A DNA stretch of 64,000 nt from Porphyrobacter sp. HT-58-2 (GCF_002952215.1 NZ_CP022600.1:620001-684000), one strand, 5' to 3'. Counted from the stretch's first letter, positions 44,268-52,901 are shown. The notes: generated by a model from the letters alone, not told the origin. Program-made: numbers and translations.

Positions 44268-44395
44268 TGTCCCGGCGGTTTAGGCATCGCCGAAAAGTGC
44301 TTCGGCCGAGAACCGGAGCGGAGCGCACTTAATGTGCGTGAGCACCGGAAGCGCAGGGCGGAGCGCTTTGCAGGCCTGCATAAACCGTCGGGACA
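44268..44395. repeat. 128-bp inverted-repeat element
   Basis: Left arm TGTCCCGGCGGTTTAGGC (44268-44285) pairs with right arm GCCTGCATAAACCGTCGGGACA (44374-44395) with minor mismatches; the interior has further local symmetry around CACTTAATGTGCGTG. It lies between alkaline phosphatase and a terminator. It carries no coding sequence and resembles a non-autonomous repeat element; no target duplication was evident. Confidence 0.6.
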
Positions 44396-44397
44396 AC

Positions 44398-44434
44398 AAA
44401 AAACCCCTGACCCGGGGGCGATGGGTCAGGGGTT
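44398..44434 (-). terminator. intrinsic terminator
   Basis: Read on the minus strand, stem AACCCCTGACCC/GGGTCAGGGGTT (44434-44402) is followed by TTTTTTGTTGT. It ends the small-RNA candidate and possibly lolA read-through transcripts. Confidence 0.85.
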
Positions 44435-44559
44435 CCATGGAGCGTTCGTCACGCTTTGTACAAGGCGCAGCCCTTGGTGAAGGGTGGGCAACAGGGGGGA
44501 AACCTCCCTTCGGCGCGCCTTGTTGAGAATGATTAGCTGTTCTTGGCTTTCATTCTCAT
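44398..44559 (-). ncRNA. candidate structured small RNA downstream of lolA
   Basis: This minus-strand region of about 160 nt has a -10/-35 pair just upstream (44566-44593) and ends in a strong intrinsic terminator. The first hairpin pairs GAGAATGA with TCATTCTC (44558-44551 with 44533-44526). A long-range stem pairs ACAAGGCGC with GCGCCTTGT (44523-44515 with 44468-44460), enclosing a 46-nt region with a GGGAGG/CCTCCC-like segment. An eight-codon frame (MRMKAKNS) lies in hairpin one but has no ribosome-binding site. Size and closed-rod layout recall 6S RNA, but I cannot confirm homology. Confidence 0.5.
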
Positions 44560-44565
44560 GAACGA

Positions 44566-44593
44566 ATGTAAGATTCTGTCGCTTTCCTACAAC
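44566..44593 (-). promoter_or_regulatory. candidate promoter of the small RNA
   Basis: On the minus strand TTGTAG (44588-44593), a 16-bp spacer and TACATT (44566-44571) point to a start near 44559, exactly at the base of the first predicted hairpin. The segment is AT-rich against its surroundings. Confidence 0.45.
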
Positions 44594-44613
44594 CGTTCGT
44601 CGTTCCGCGCAGG

Positions 44614-45285
44614 TTAGCCGGGCCGTCGCTGGGTGCGGCGCGGATCACGGAAGGTGAAGGTGCTTTCCGCCACCGACAGGCCGTACTGTTGATTGGTCAG
44701 CTGCACCCGCGTGCGGTTGTTCTGCGCATCGAGCGCGACCCAGTGGGTGAGCTGCCAGCCGCCCGGCGCGGCAGGCTGGCGCACGAAGATCAGATTGATC
44801 ATTCCGAATTCGGGTTTCTTGGGATCGCGCACTTCGACACTCAGCACGTCCGGATTGCCGGTCGGGATCATCTTGCCGAACCGCTTCACGTCCTTGTCGG
44901 GATCGAACAATGCGCCCAGTGGCGAATTGCCGATCGGCCAGCGTTCGACCTGAGCGACCTCGTAGTCGATCATGTAGAGCGACTTGCCGTTCGAAATGAC
45001 GAGGAAATCGGCGTCCTTGCCATAGTCGAAGCGGATCTTGCCGGGGCGTTTCAGCGTCATCACCCCGCGGGTGGTGTTGCCCAGCCGATCGGTCTGAGTG
45101 AAGTCTGCCCGCATGGTGCTGATCGCGCGCAGGGCGCTCACCACCTTGTCGAGATCGCTCGCACTGGCCTGAGCTGCCGCTGGTGTGATCACTCCAGCCG
45201 TATTGATGGGGGCAAGGCCAAACGCAAGAACCCCGGCACCAAGGCCGAGGATCATCGCGCGGGCGGGAATGAAGAGCTGTTTCAT
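44614..45285 (-). CDS. lolA: LolA-like outer-membrane lipoprotein carrier
   Basis: The 223-aa periplasmic protein ferries lipoproteins from the inner to the outer membrane. A signal peptide precedes ITPAAAQASASDL. The LolA core includes STMRADFTQTDRLG, GVMTLKRPGKIRFDYG, FLVISNGKSLYMIDYE and GMINLIFVRQP. It is monocistronic here, followed by the small-RNA candidate. Together with the many predicted lipoproteins in the window it serves envelope biogenesis. Confidence 0.88.
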   Translation of the reverse strand: MKQLFIPARAMILGLGAGVLAFGLAPINTAGVITPAAAQASASDLDKVVSALRAISTMRADFTQTDRLGNTTRGVMTLKRPGKIRFDYGKDADFLVISNGKSLYMIDYEVAQVERWPIGNSPLGALFDPDKDVKRFGKMIPTGNPDVLSVEVRDPKKPEFGMINLIFVRQPAAPGGWQLTHWVALDAQNNRTRVQLTNQQYGLSVAESTFTFRDPRRTQRRPG

Positions 45286-45366
45286 GCCTTGCCGGTTAGG
45301 GCCGCAGGCTTGAACTGTCGATGAATTATCGCGCCCGCAGAACTTCCACGGGCGCTGGAGCCGATC

Positions 45367-45534
45367 TTACTTGATCTTGGCTTCCTTGAATTCAACGTGC
45401 TTGCGCGCCACCGGGTCGTACTTGCGGAAGCTCATCTTCTCGGTGATGTTGCGCGGGTTCTTCTTGGTCACGTAGAAGAAGCCGGTGCCTTCGCTCGAGA
45501 CGAGGCGGATCTTGACGGTGGTGGGCTTCGCCAT
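45367..45534 (-). CDS. rpmG: 50S ribosomal protein L33
   Basis: This 55-aa gene reads [20 protein letters not shown], then [20 protein letters not shown] and [15 protein letters not shown]. It matches bacterial L33 of the zinc-independent type, lacking the CxxC pairs. ATG 45534 has GGAAAC upstream. A TTGACT element at 45660-45665 may be its -35. Confidence 0.93.
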   Translation of the reverse strand: MAKPTTVKIRLVSSEGTGFFYVTKKNPRNITEKMSFRKYDPVARKHVEFKEAKIK

Positions 45535-45636
45535 GGCGGTTTCCTGTCAACTGGGTCGGCCCGGAGGGATGCACACGGGCTTGAAAAGCAAATAGCGGCG
45601 CGCCCGGAAGGCCCGGCACACCGCCACACGGGCGCG

Positions 45637-45666
45637 CCATTCGCCGATTCACGGGGAAAAGTCAAG
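45637..45666 (-). promoter_or_regulatory. candidate rpmG promoter
   Basis: CTTGAC (45661-45666) is a good -35 on the minus strand, with GAATGG at 45637-45642 as a weak -10 at 17-bp spacing (counted from TTGACT). Confidence 0.35.
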
Positions 45667-45783
45667 GAGCCTGCTTTGCCAGCGCGCCAAGATGCTGACG
45701 CATCACGCGCTGGCGATGCTCAGGCGCCGCACGGGCTTGGCCCAAGGGCGATGAGCTGTTGCTCGTTGCCCTTGGGCAGCCGC

Positions 45784-46206
45784 TTACCAGTCCGAGGCGC
45801 GCGGCTTGCCGCGATTGGCCTTGACCGCGCCGCGCACCTTCTTGACCTTCAGCCGCTCGGTCTTGCCCACGCGGTTGAGGCGGGTCCGGGCGCGGCGCTT
45901 GGGCTCGGTCTGGGCCTCCTCCAGCAGCGCGGTCAGCTTGACGCGGGCGTCCTGGCGGTTGGCCTCCTGCGTCCGGTGCGCCTTGGAGGTGACGATCAGA
46001 TCACCGTTCCCCGCCAGCTTTGCCCCCGCCAACTGTCGCAGCCGTGCGAACACCGGAGGGCTGAGCCGCAGAGCATAGATATTCACGCGCAGCTCCACTT
46101 CGGTGGCGACCTTGTTGGCGTTCTGCCCGCCAGGGCCGGAACCGGCGAGAAAGCTCTCGCTGGCGAGCCGCAGCGCGCGGGCGGTCAGCGGCTCTGCGTC
46201 ATCCAT
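45784..46206 (-). CDS. arfB: ArfB-like peptidyl-tRNA hydrolase
   Basis: The 140-aa GGQ protein (Gly26-Gly27-Gln28 in GSGPGGQNANKVATEVELR) is related to class I release factors but lacks codon-recognition domains. The Lys/Arg-rich C-terminal tail (about 105-135) enters the mRNA channel of stalled ribosomes. It rescues non-stop complexes. Its start overlaps the upstream pseudouridine synthase gene by 8 nt. Confidence 0.92.
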   Translation of the reverse strand: MDDAEPLTARALRLASESFLAGSGPGGQNANKVATEVELRVNIYALRLSPPVFARLRQLAGAKLAGNGDLIVTSKAHRTQEANRQDARVKLTALLEEAQTEPKRRARTRLNRVGKTERLKVKKVRGAVKANRGKPRASDW

Positions 46207-46861
46207 CCTTTGCCCCGAGCGCCAGGAAATCGCGTGGCAGAGGCGCGCGCGCTTCGATCGGAGTCTTGCCCGGGCGGGTGACGGTCAGGCTCTCGGCGTG
46301 GAGCATCGTGCGCTTGGCGCCGGGAGCATTGCCTGCACCATAGACCGGATCGCCCAGCAAGGGCGCGCCGAGGCCCTTCAGCGCATGCACGCGCAGTTGA
46401 TGCGTGCGCCCCGTCTCCGGGCGAAAGCGGATCAGGCTGTGCGGCCCAAGTTCCTCCACCAGTTCCCAGTGCGAGACGGCGGGCTTGCCCTTCTTCGCGG
46501 GGATCATCCGCCAGCCTTTCTCGGCCGAGCTGATCTTCGACAGCGCCAGTTCGATCGTCCCTGCGCTGCCTGGCGGACGACCTGCGAGGATCGCCAGATA
46601 GGTCTTGCCCACCAGCCGCTCTTCGAAGGCCTTGTTGAACCGCGCCAGCGCTTTGGGGTTGCGGGCCAGCAGCAGGCAGCCGCTGGTGTCGGTATCCAGC
46701 CGATGCACCGCCACCGGCGCGCGCTGGAAGCCAAGCTTCAGCCGGTCGAGGTGGTCTTCCAGGCAGATGCCGCCCTTCCTCGGACGGTCGACTGCCATGC
46801 CCGAAGGCTTGTCGATCACCAGCGCTTCGCCGTCTTCGTAAAGGATTTGGATATCAGCCAT
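46199..46861 (-). CDS. RluA-family pseudouridine synthase
   Basis: The 220-aa enzyme has the catalytic Asp56 in VHRLDTDTSGCLLLAR, and the family stretches VIDKPSGMAVDRP, FRPETGRTHQLRVH and GDPVYG. No S4 domain is present, so it resembles short RluA members acting on rRNA or tRNA; the exact target uridine cannot be read from sequence. It is upstream of and overlapping arfB, both translation-related. Confidence 0.9.
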   Translation of the reverse strand: MADIQILYEDGEALVIDKPSGMAVDRPRKGGICLEDHLDRLKLGFQRAPVAVHRLDTDTSGCLLLARNPKALARFNKAFEERLVGKTYLAILAGRPPGSAGTIELALSKISSAEKGWRMIPAKKGKPAVSHWELVEELGPHSLIRFRPETGRTHQLRVHALKGLGAPLLGDPVYGAGNAPGAKRTMLHAESLTVTRPGKTPIEARAPLPRDFLALGAKDG

Positions 46862-46903
46862 GCGCCCCGTTACCCGCTTGGGCCGGTCTTGTCGAAGGGT
46901 GCT

Positions 46904-48715
46904 TCAGACAAGCACCGCGCGCATCAAGCCGCGCAGCGCGTTGCCGATCCAGAACCCGCCGGCCAGATCATCGAGGGTAAGCGCCGCCTCCCGCGCGCGG
47001 CCCTCGGCCATAAGGCTCTCGCGCAGCACGCCGGGCAGCAGGCCGAGGGTCAGGGGCGGGGTCAGCACGCCGTCCGGGCCGTCCACGAAGACGCTGGTCC
47101 AGCTGCCCTCGGTCACCAGACCATCGCTGCGCACCAGCACGGCCTCGTCCGCGCCCAGCAGCCGGGCGGCCGCCAACGCATCGTCATAGAAGCCGCGATC
47201 CGAGGTCTTGTGCCGCAGTCGCCAGTCGGTCGGATCAAGCGGATGGGGCAGGGCGGCGACCTTGACCGGCTCAGCCAGTGCCTCGGGCAAAGACGCGGAT
47301 TCCAGCGCGCTCGCACCGCTGCGCGCGACCAGCAGACGGACGCGGGCGGGGGCATCGAGTTCGAAGCACAGCGCCTGAATCTGGTTCCTCAGGGCATGGC
47401 GATCAAAGACGAAGCCGAGTTCGCCCGCGCTCGCCTTCATCCGCGCAAGGTGCGCTTCAAGCAGCGCAATCCCGCTATCGGGTTCGAATCGCATGGTCTC
47501 GATGAGGTCGAAGGCCGGCGCGGTCAGCCCCGGCGCGGCGCGGCGCAGGAAGCCAGCCTTGACCTCGCACTCGCGCCTTTCGGCCAGAGCATCACTATCC
47601 GCCACGATCGCCGAACCGATGCCAAGGACGGCATTGCCCTGACCATTCTCGATCGGGGTCAGGCGCAGGGTGCGGATCGCGACGTTGAAGGCGGCATTGC
47701 CGTCGGCATCAATCCGCCCGATCGCGCCGCAGTAAGGCCCGCGCGCATCGCGCTCCACCTCGGCCAGCAATTCCATCGCCCGGATCTTGGGTGCGCCGGT
47801 GATCGAGCCGCAGGGGAACAGCGCCCGCACCAGATCCATTGCACCCTTGCCGTCGGCCAGCCGCGCCCGCACGGTGGAGACCATCTGATGCACCGTCGGG
47901 TAACTCTCGACCGCGAAGGGCGCATCGACATGAACGCTGCCCGGCGCTGCCACGCGCGACAGATCGTTGCGCATCAGATCGACGATCATCAGGTTTTCGG
48001 CGCGGTCTTTTGGCGAATTGGCAAGCTCTTCTGCCGCTGCGCGATCTGCTTCGGGAGAGATGGCGCGCGGACGCGTCCCCTTCATCGGCTTGACCTTCGC
48101 CTCGGTGCCATTGCGTGCGACGAACAGCTCGGGCGAGAAGCTCAGCAGCCAGTGTGACCCGTCGAAGATCAGCCCGCCATAACCTGCCGCCGCCGCTCCG
48201 CGCAGGGCGGCGTAGAGCCCGACCGGATCGCCGCGAAACGATCCCGCGAGCGGATAGGTGAGATTGGCCTGATAGATGTCGCCCGCGTGGATCGCTTCAC
48301 GCAGAGCGGCGAAAGCTGCGGCATAACCGCCGGGGGAAAGCTGCGGTTCCAGCGGGCCGAGAGTGCCGCTGCCTTGCGCCTTGTCAGCGAGGAAGGCCGG
48401 CACCTCGGCTGCCGCAATCCGGCGCGGGGCATCGAACAGGCCGAGCCAGATCAGCGGCCCCGCCGCGCCCGCGCGCGCCGTGGCAAGGCCCTTCAATTTC
48501 GGTTCGAGCGCAAGCCCGGCCTCATAGGCGAGGTAGCCTGCCAGCGCGCCGCCATGCTCAACGCGCGCCGCCTCGGCGGCGGCCAGCACAGCCTCGACCT
48601 CCTCCGAACGCTGCGCCACGAACAGCGCCTGCGGCGCTTCATAGAGCAGCGCATCGGCCGCGCCTGTTCCGGCGCGGGCATCATCGAGCAGGACAAATGG
48701 CAGCGGCGAACCCAT
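46904..48715 (-). CDS. pabB: aminodeoxychorismate synthase-lyase fusion (PabB-PabC)
   Basis: The 603-aa fusion starts at ATG 48715 (MGSPLPFVLLDDARAG). Residues to about 400 form PabB, with KPMKGTRPRAIS, MIVDLMRNDLSRVA, CGSITGAPKIRAMELL and YCGAIG. From about residue 415 a class IV aminotransferase domain follows (FDLIETMRF, EAHLARMKASAGELGF, LVTEGSWTSVFVDG). Together they make 4-aminobenzoate from chorismate for folate; the glutaminase PabA is elsewhere. An N-terminal extension reading to 49156 lies in the divergent gene and is rejected. Confidence 0.92.
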   Translation of the reverse strand: MGSPLPFVLLDDARAGTGAADALLYEAPQALFVAQRSEEVEAVLAAAEAARVEHGGALAGYLAYEAGLALEPKLKGLATARAGAAGPLIWLGLFDAPRRIAAAEVPAFLADKAQGSGTLGPLEPQLSPGGYAAAFAALREAIHAGDIYQANLTYPLAGSFRGDPVGLYAALRGAAAAGYGGLIFDGSHWLLSFSPELFVARNGTEAKVKPMKGTRPRAISPEADRAAAEELANSPKDRAENLMIVDLMRNDLSRVAAPGSVHVDAPFAVESYPTVHQMVSTVRARLADGKGAMDLVRALFPCGSITGAPKIRAMELLAEVERDARGPYCGAIGRIDADGNAAFNVAIRTLRLTPIENGQGNAVLGIGSAIVADSDALAERRECEVKAGFLRRAAPGLTAPAFDLIETMRFEPDSGIALLEAHLARMKASAGELGFVFDRHALRNQIQALCFELDAPARVRLLVARSGASALESASLPEALAEPVKVAALPHPLDPTDWRLRHKTSDRGFYDDALAAARLLGADEAVLVRSDGLVTEGSWTSVFVDGPDGVLTPPLTLGLLPGVLRESLMAEGRAREAALTLDDLAGGFWIGNALRGLMRAVLV

Positions 48716-48814
48716 GCCGCGCACCCTTGGCCCAAACCTGCGCCGCTGTCGAGAACTTGACCGCTGCGGCGCCGCCCTGCACATCAACAGCTCAACGGTT
48801 AACGGGGACGCAAG

Positions 48815-50353
48815 ATGGCGGAAGTGGCGGGCGAAATCTATCTCGGGCTGGGTGCGGACGGATCGCGGCAGGCGCTGCTGCTGGGCCGGTCGAACCGCCA
48901 CGGCTTGATCGCAGGCGCGACCGGCACCGGGAAGACCGTCACGCTGCAAGGCATCGCCGAGAGCTTTTCGAAGGCCGGGGTGCCGGTCTTCGTCGCCGAC
49001 GTGAAGGGTGATCTGTCGGGCATCGCCATGCCCGGGTCGCCCACCTTCAAGCACGCCGCGCGGCTGGAATCGCGCGCTGCCGAACTCGGCATCACCGACT
49101 ATGGCTATGAAGACAATCCGGTGATTTTCTGGGATCTTTACGGCGAACAGGGCCACCCGATCCGCACGACCGTTTCGGAGATGGGCCCGCTGCTGCTGTC
49201 GCGCCTGCTTGATCTCAACGAGACGCAGGAAGGCGTGCTCCAGATCATCTTCCGTTATGCCGACGAGAACGGCCTGCTGCTGCTCGATTTTGCAGATCTG
49301 CAGGCACTGCTGGCCTGGGCGAACGAGAATTCGGGCGAATTGTCAGGAAAATACGGCAATGTCACGAAGCCCTCGGTCGGGTCGATCCAGCGGCAATTGC
49401 TCTCGTTCGAGGCGCAGGGGGCGGACAATTTCTTTGGCGAACCGGCGCTGGAAATCGCTGATTTCCTGAAGGTTGACGAATCCGGGCGCGGTTATGTCAA
49501 TGTGCTGGCCGCCGACAAGCTGATGCGCAGTCCCAAGCTCTATGCCACTTTCCTCCTGTGGCTGCTGGCGGAACTGTTCGAGAGCCTGCCCGAAGTCGGC
49601 GATCCGGAGAAGCCCAAGCTCGTCTTCTTCTTCGACGAGGCGCACCTGTTGTTCGACGATGCACCCAAGGCCTTGCAGGACACGATCGAGCAGGTCGTGC
49701 GGCTGATCCGTTCCAAGGGCGTCGGGGTCTTCTTCGTTACCCAGAATCCGATTGATATTCCTGAAGAAGTGGCAGGCCAGCTGGGCAATCGCGTGCAACA
49801 CGCCCTGCGCGCCTTCACCCCGCGCGATCAGCGCGCGATCCGGGCTGCGGCCGAGACCTTCCGGATCAATCCCAAGCTTGATGTCGAGGCCGCGATTACC
49901 GAATTGAAGGTGGGTGAGGCGCTGGTCTCGACGCTTGATGACGACGGCGCACCGACGGTGGTGGAGCGCACCCTGATCAAGCCGCCGCGATCCCGGCTCG
50001 GCCCGGTGACGCCCAAGGAGCGGGCGATCATCCAGTCGATCAGCCCGCTCGAGGGCAAGTACGACACGCGCGTTGACCGTGACAGTGCTGCCGAAGTCCT
50101 CGCCGCCAAGGCTGCCGATGCCGCCGCCACCGCTGAGGAAGTGGCGCAAAAAGGCCGCGATGAAGTCGCCAAGCGCGAACGCAAGACGCCTTCGGTCTGG
50201 GAGAAGGCCGGCAAGAGCGCGCTGACCGCAGCGAGCGGTTCGATCGCCTCGATCGCGGTGGCTGCGGTGCTCGGCAAGAAATCGAGCGCCAATCCGGTGA
50301 AAACCGGTGCGACCGCTTTTGTGCGCAATCTCATCGGCGGGTTGATGCGCTGA
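48815..50353 (+). CDS. HerA-like / DUF853 P-loop ATPase
   Basis: The 512-aa HerA/VirB4-type ATPase has Walker A GATGTGKT at residues 34-41 and Walker [11 protein letters not shown] at about 273-282. Other helicase-like blocks are [30 protein letters not shown] and the Arg-finger region [16 protein letters not shown]. The C-terminal 80 residues are Ala-rich with a possible coiled coil ([20 protein letters not shown]) and a hydrophobic stretch. The family is widespread but has no settled function; DNA or protein translocation is inferred from the fold. A perfect parS site begins 15 bp after its stop. Confidence 0.88.
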   Translation: MAEVAGEIYLGLGADGSRQALLLGRSNRHGLIAGATGTGKTVTLQGIAESFSKAGVPVFVADVKGDLSGIAMPGSPTFKHAARLESRAAELGITDYGYEDNPVIFWDLYGEQGHPIRTTVSEMGPLLLSRLLDLNETQEGVLQIIFRYADENGLLLLDFADLQALLAWANENSGELSGKYGNVTKPSVGSIQRQLLSFEAQGADNFFGEPALEIADFLKVDESGRGYVNVLAADKLMRSPKLYATFLLWLLAELFESLPEVGDPEKPKLVFFFDEAHLLFDDAPKALQDTIEQVVRLIRSKGVGVFFVTQNPIDIPEEVAGQLGNRVQHALRAFTPRDQRAIRAAAETFRINPKLDVEAAITELKVGEALVSTLDDDGAPTVVERTLIKPPRSRLGPVTPKERAIIQSISPLEGKYDTRVDRDSAAEVLAAKAADAAATAEEVAQKGRDEVAKRERKTPSVWEKAGKSALTAASGSIASIAVAAVLGKKSSANPVKTGATAFVRNLIGGLMR

Positions 50354-50368
50354 CCCCCGCTGCGCCAG

Positions 50369-50384
50369 TGTTTCACGTGAAACA
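50369..50384. promoter_or_regulatory. parS: parS centromere site (ParB-binding)
   Basis: TGTTTCACGTGAAACA is a perfect 16-bp palindrome identical to the conserved chromosomal parS sequence bound by ParB; two flanking bases (G/C) extend the symmetry. It is intergenic, between the ATPase and the VOC gene. parS sites cluster near oriC, so the window is probably origin-proximal. Confidence 0.85.
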
Positions 50385-50465
50385 CCCTCGCAAGCGGGGG
50401 TCTGACTGGGGTCTAGAGGGGGCCTAAGCCAGGCCAAGCATCCGCTGGAGCCCTGCAAATAGCCA

Positions 50466-50855
50466 TCAAGCCTCGGCTGGCGGCACCATGCAGAACGCGT
50501 TCAATTTGTTGCCGTCCGGGTCGCGGAAATAGCCCGCGTAGAAGCCGTCATCCCCGCGCGGACCCGGCGCGCCTTCGTCGCTGCCGCCGTGGGCCATGGC
50601 GATATCATAGACCGCGTGGACATCTTCCGGCGACTTCACTTCGAGCGCCACCATCACCCCGTTGCCGACCGTTGCCGGCTGCCCGTCGAACGGCAAGGTC
50701 GCCGCGAGGCCCGCGCCCGGTGCCCCGAAATCGCCCCAGGCGATGAAGGTTTCGAACTCCATCATCCGCCCGACGCCGAAATGCGCGGCAATCGCGTCAT
50801 AGAACGCCGCCGCGCGCGGCAGGTCGTTGGTGCCAAGGGTAACGTAGCCGATCAT
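50466..50855 (-). CDS. VOC-family (glyoxalase-like) protein
   Basis: The 129-aa protein starts at ATG 50855, with GGAGG 10 nt upstream. It has two beta-alpha-beta-beta-beta halves typical of the vicinal oxygen chelate fold (MIGYVTLGTNDLPRAAAFYD and GFYAGYFRDPDGNKLNAFCM). A Glu/His metal set is incomplete by eye, so catalysis is uncertain. Substrate unknown; gene stands alone. Confidence 0.85.
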   Translation of the reverse strand: MIGYVTLGTNDLPRAAAFYDAIAAHFGVGRMMEFETFIAWGDFGAPGAGLAATLPFDGQPATVGNGVMVALEVKSPEDVHAVYDIAMAHGGSDEGAPGPRGDDGFYAGYFRDPDGNKLNAFCMVPPAEA

Positions 50856-51021
50856 CGTGTTTCCTCCCATGCGATGCGAATCGATGAAGGAACATTACAT
50901 GAACATTTGCCTTCCAACAAGTGGAGGCCAAGCTGTGACCCCGGCCCGCCACCGGACGGGCCGCAAGGGCAAACGCCCGCCCGCAGGCGCCCGTAGCGTA
51001 GCGAAGGAACAGCGCCGAGGA

Positions 51022-51084
51022 CGAACGCGCGGAGGCGCGTTCGCAACCAAAGAAGCCTAGCTCCGTGTCAAGCACGGGGTGACG
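51022..51084 (-). repeat. hairpin and second copy of the 35-bp interspersed repeat
   Basis: A perfect hairpin CGAACGCGC/GCGCGTTCG with GGAG loop spans 51022-51043. Next to it, on the minus strand at 51050-51084, is a 35-bp unit from CGTCACCCC to GGCTTCTT that matches the ends of the repeat at 12874-12908, while its inner stem differs (GTGCTTGACAC). The remainder of the 237-bp gap from 50856 to 51092 shows no gene. Confidence 0.6.
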
Positions 51085-51092
51085 ATAGGCAG

Positions 51093-52901
51093 TTAGAGCG
51101 GAGCCGTTTCCCGCTCCACCCATGCCCAGTCATCGCCCGTCAGGCGGGGGCGCAGCACCTCGCGCACCTGTGCGTGATAGGCATCCACCCACGCCACTTC
51201 CTCCGCCGTCAGCAGGCTTTTGTCGATCAGGCGGCGATCCAGCGGCACGAAGGTCAGCGTCTCGAAGCCGAGATACCGCCCCTCCATGCCTGCAATTGCG
51301 CGTTCCTCGACCAGCACGAGGTTCTCGATCCGGATGCCGTATTCACCCGCCTTGTAATAGCCCGGCTCGTTGGAAAGGATCATCCCGGCGTGCAACTCCT
51401 GCCCTGTGCCGGCCTGTCCGCCCGAAGGCTTGGCGATGCGTTGCGGGCCTTCGTGGACGGCCAGCACGCTGCCGACCCCGTGGCCGGTGCCGTGGGCATA
51501 ATCGACCCCTGCTTCCCACAGATATTGCCGCGCCAGCACATCGAGCTGGCCTCCGCACGTCCCTTGCGGAAACACCGCGCGGGCAAGCTGGATGTGGCCC
51601 TTCAGCACCCGCGTGTTGCGATCACGCATTTCCGCCGAGGGTTCTCCCGGCCCGACCCAGACGGTGCGGGTGATGTCGGTGGTGCCACCGGGATATTGCC
51701 CGCCTGAATCGACCAGATAGATCGACGAGGGCGGAATGGGGATATTGCTGTCTGCGTCCACCTTGTAATGCGGCAGCGCGGCATGGCCCGCGGCGGCGGA
51801 GATGGTGTCGAAGCTGAGGTCGCTTAGCCCTGCGTCCTCCTCGCGGAAGGCCTGAAGCGTCGCCGCCGCCGAAAGCTCGTCAACCCCGCCTTTGGGGGCT
51901 TCGATTTCCAGCCAGCGCAGGAATTTGGAAACTGCCGCCCCGTCGCGCGCCTGCGCGTCGCGGTGGCCGGCCTGTTCCGCCGGGTTCTTGATCGCCTTGG
52001 CAAGGATCGTCGGGTCCTGCTTGAAGGCGAATGTCGCCCCCCCGGCGCGCAAGGCCTGCGCGATGCCGACCACCGCGAAATCGGGATCGAGCGCGATGCT
52101 CTGGCCGGCATAATCGCTCGCCAGCGCGGCCTCGAACGCAGCGCGATCCCGCACTGTCACCGCGTTGCCAAGATGCCGGGTGAGTTCGGGCGTGACCTTG
52201 TCAGGCGCGATGAACAGTTCCGCGCTGCCGTCCTTGCGGGCGATCACATAGCTGAGCGTGACGGGCGTATGCGGCACGTCCGCGCCGCGAATATTGAGCA
52301 GCCACGCGACCGAATCGAGCGCCGGGATCACCACCGCATCATGGCCGTGGCGTACCAGCCAATCGGCCACGGCCGCGCGCTTGTCCGCCGAGGAGCGCCC
52401 GGCCTGCGCCTCGTCATGCACGATGGCGAGCGCCGCCGAGGGCGCCGGGCGATCAGCCCACACCGCGTCGATCGGGTTGCTGTCGGCAGGCACCAGGGTG
52501 ATGCCCCTGGGTTCGACCTTTTTCTCGACCGCCTCGACCCAGGCCCAGGTGTGGAGCCACGGATCATAGGCGATGCGCGCGCCGCGCTCGCACACTTCGG
52601 CCAGCCAGCCCGCGAGGGTATCGGCGGGGACGCTCTTGTAATCGAACAGGTTCCCGTCGACCTGCTCGCGCACCTGCACGGTATAGCGCCCGTCGACGAA
52701 GATCGCCGCGTGGGTCAGCGTGACGGCAGCAAACCCCGCCGAACCGCCGAACCCGGTCAGCCACTTGAGCCGCTGGGCATAGTCGCCGACATATTCGCTC
52801 GTGTGTTCATCGGAAATGGGGATGATGAAGCCGTCCACGCCCCGGCGCTTCAGTTCCTCGCGCAGGGCGGCAAGGCGGGCCTCATGGGTTTGCATCAGCA
52901 T
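51093..52901 (-). CDS. Xaa-Pro aminopeptidase (aminopeptidase P, M24B)
   Basis: The 602-aa cytoplasmic enzyme has two creatinase-like N-terminal domains and a C-terminal pita-bread domain, the long aminopeptidase P form. Metal ligands are visible as two Asp in LVDSGGQYPGGTTDITRT, His in HGTGHGVGSVLAVHEGP, Glu in SNEPGYY and Glu in IENLVLV. I start at ATG 52901, preceded by AGGA; ATG 52895 is an alternative. It removes N-terminal residues preceding proline. The S9 oligopeptidase gene is divergent from it. Confidence 0.93.
   Translation of the reverse strand: MLMQTHEARLAALREELKRRGVDGFIIPISDEHTSEYVGDYAQRLKWLTGFGGSAGFAAVTLTHAAIFVDGRYTVQVREQVDGNLFDYKSVPADTLAGWLAEVCERGARIAYDPWLHTWAWVEAVEKKVEPRGITLVPADSNPIDAVWADRPAPSAALAIVHDEAQAGRSSADKRAAVADWLVRHGHDAVVIPALDSVAWLLNIRGADVPHTPVTLSYVIARKDGSAELFIAPDKVTPELTRHLGNAVTVRDRAAFEAALASDYAGQSIALDPDFAVVGIAQALRAGGATFAFKQDPTILAKAIKNPAEQAGHRDAQARDGAAVSKFLRWLEIEAPKGGVDELSAAATLQAFREEDAGLSDLSFDTISAAAGHAALPHYKVDADSNIPIPPSSIYLVDSGGQYPGGTTDITRTVWVGPGEPSAEMRDRNTRVLKGHIQLARAVFPQGTCGGQLDVLARQYLWEAGVDYAHGTGHGVGSVLAVHEGPQRIAKPSGGQAGTGQELHAGMILSNEPGYYKAGEYGIRIENLVLVEERAIAGMEGRYLGFETLTFVPLDRRLIDKSLLTAEEVAWVDAYHAQVREVLRPRLTGDDWAWVERETAPL

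Noticed and set aside
44533..44562. Eight-codon peptide MRMKAKNS inside the second small-RNA candidate
   Set aside because: No Shine-Dalgarno sequence and the codons lie in a predicted hairpin. Resemblance to a tmRNA tag region was considered, but there is no tRNA-like end and the tag does not fit.
45737..45776. GCCCAAGGGC hairpin downstream of arfB
   Set aside because: The stem is good but there is no T-run, and the surrounding bases look like ordinary GC-rich intergenic sequence. Not strong enough to call a terminator.
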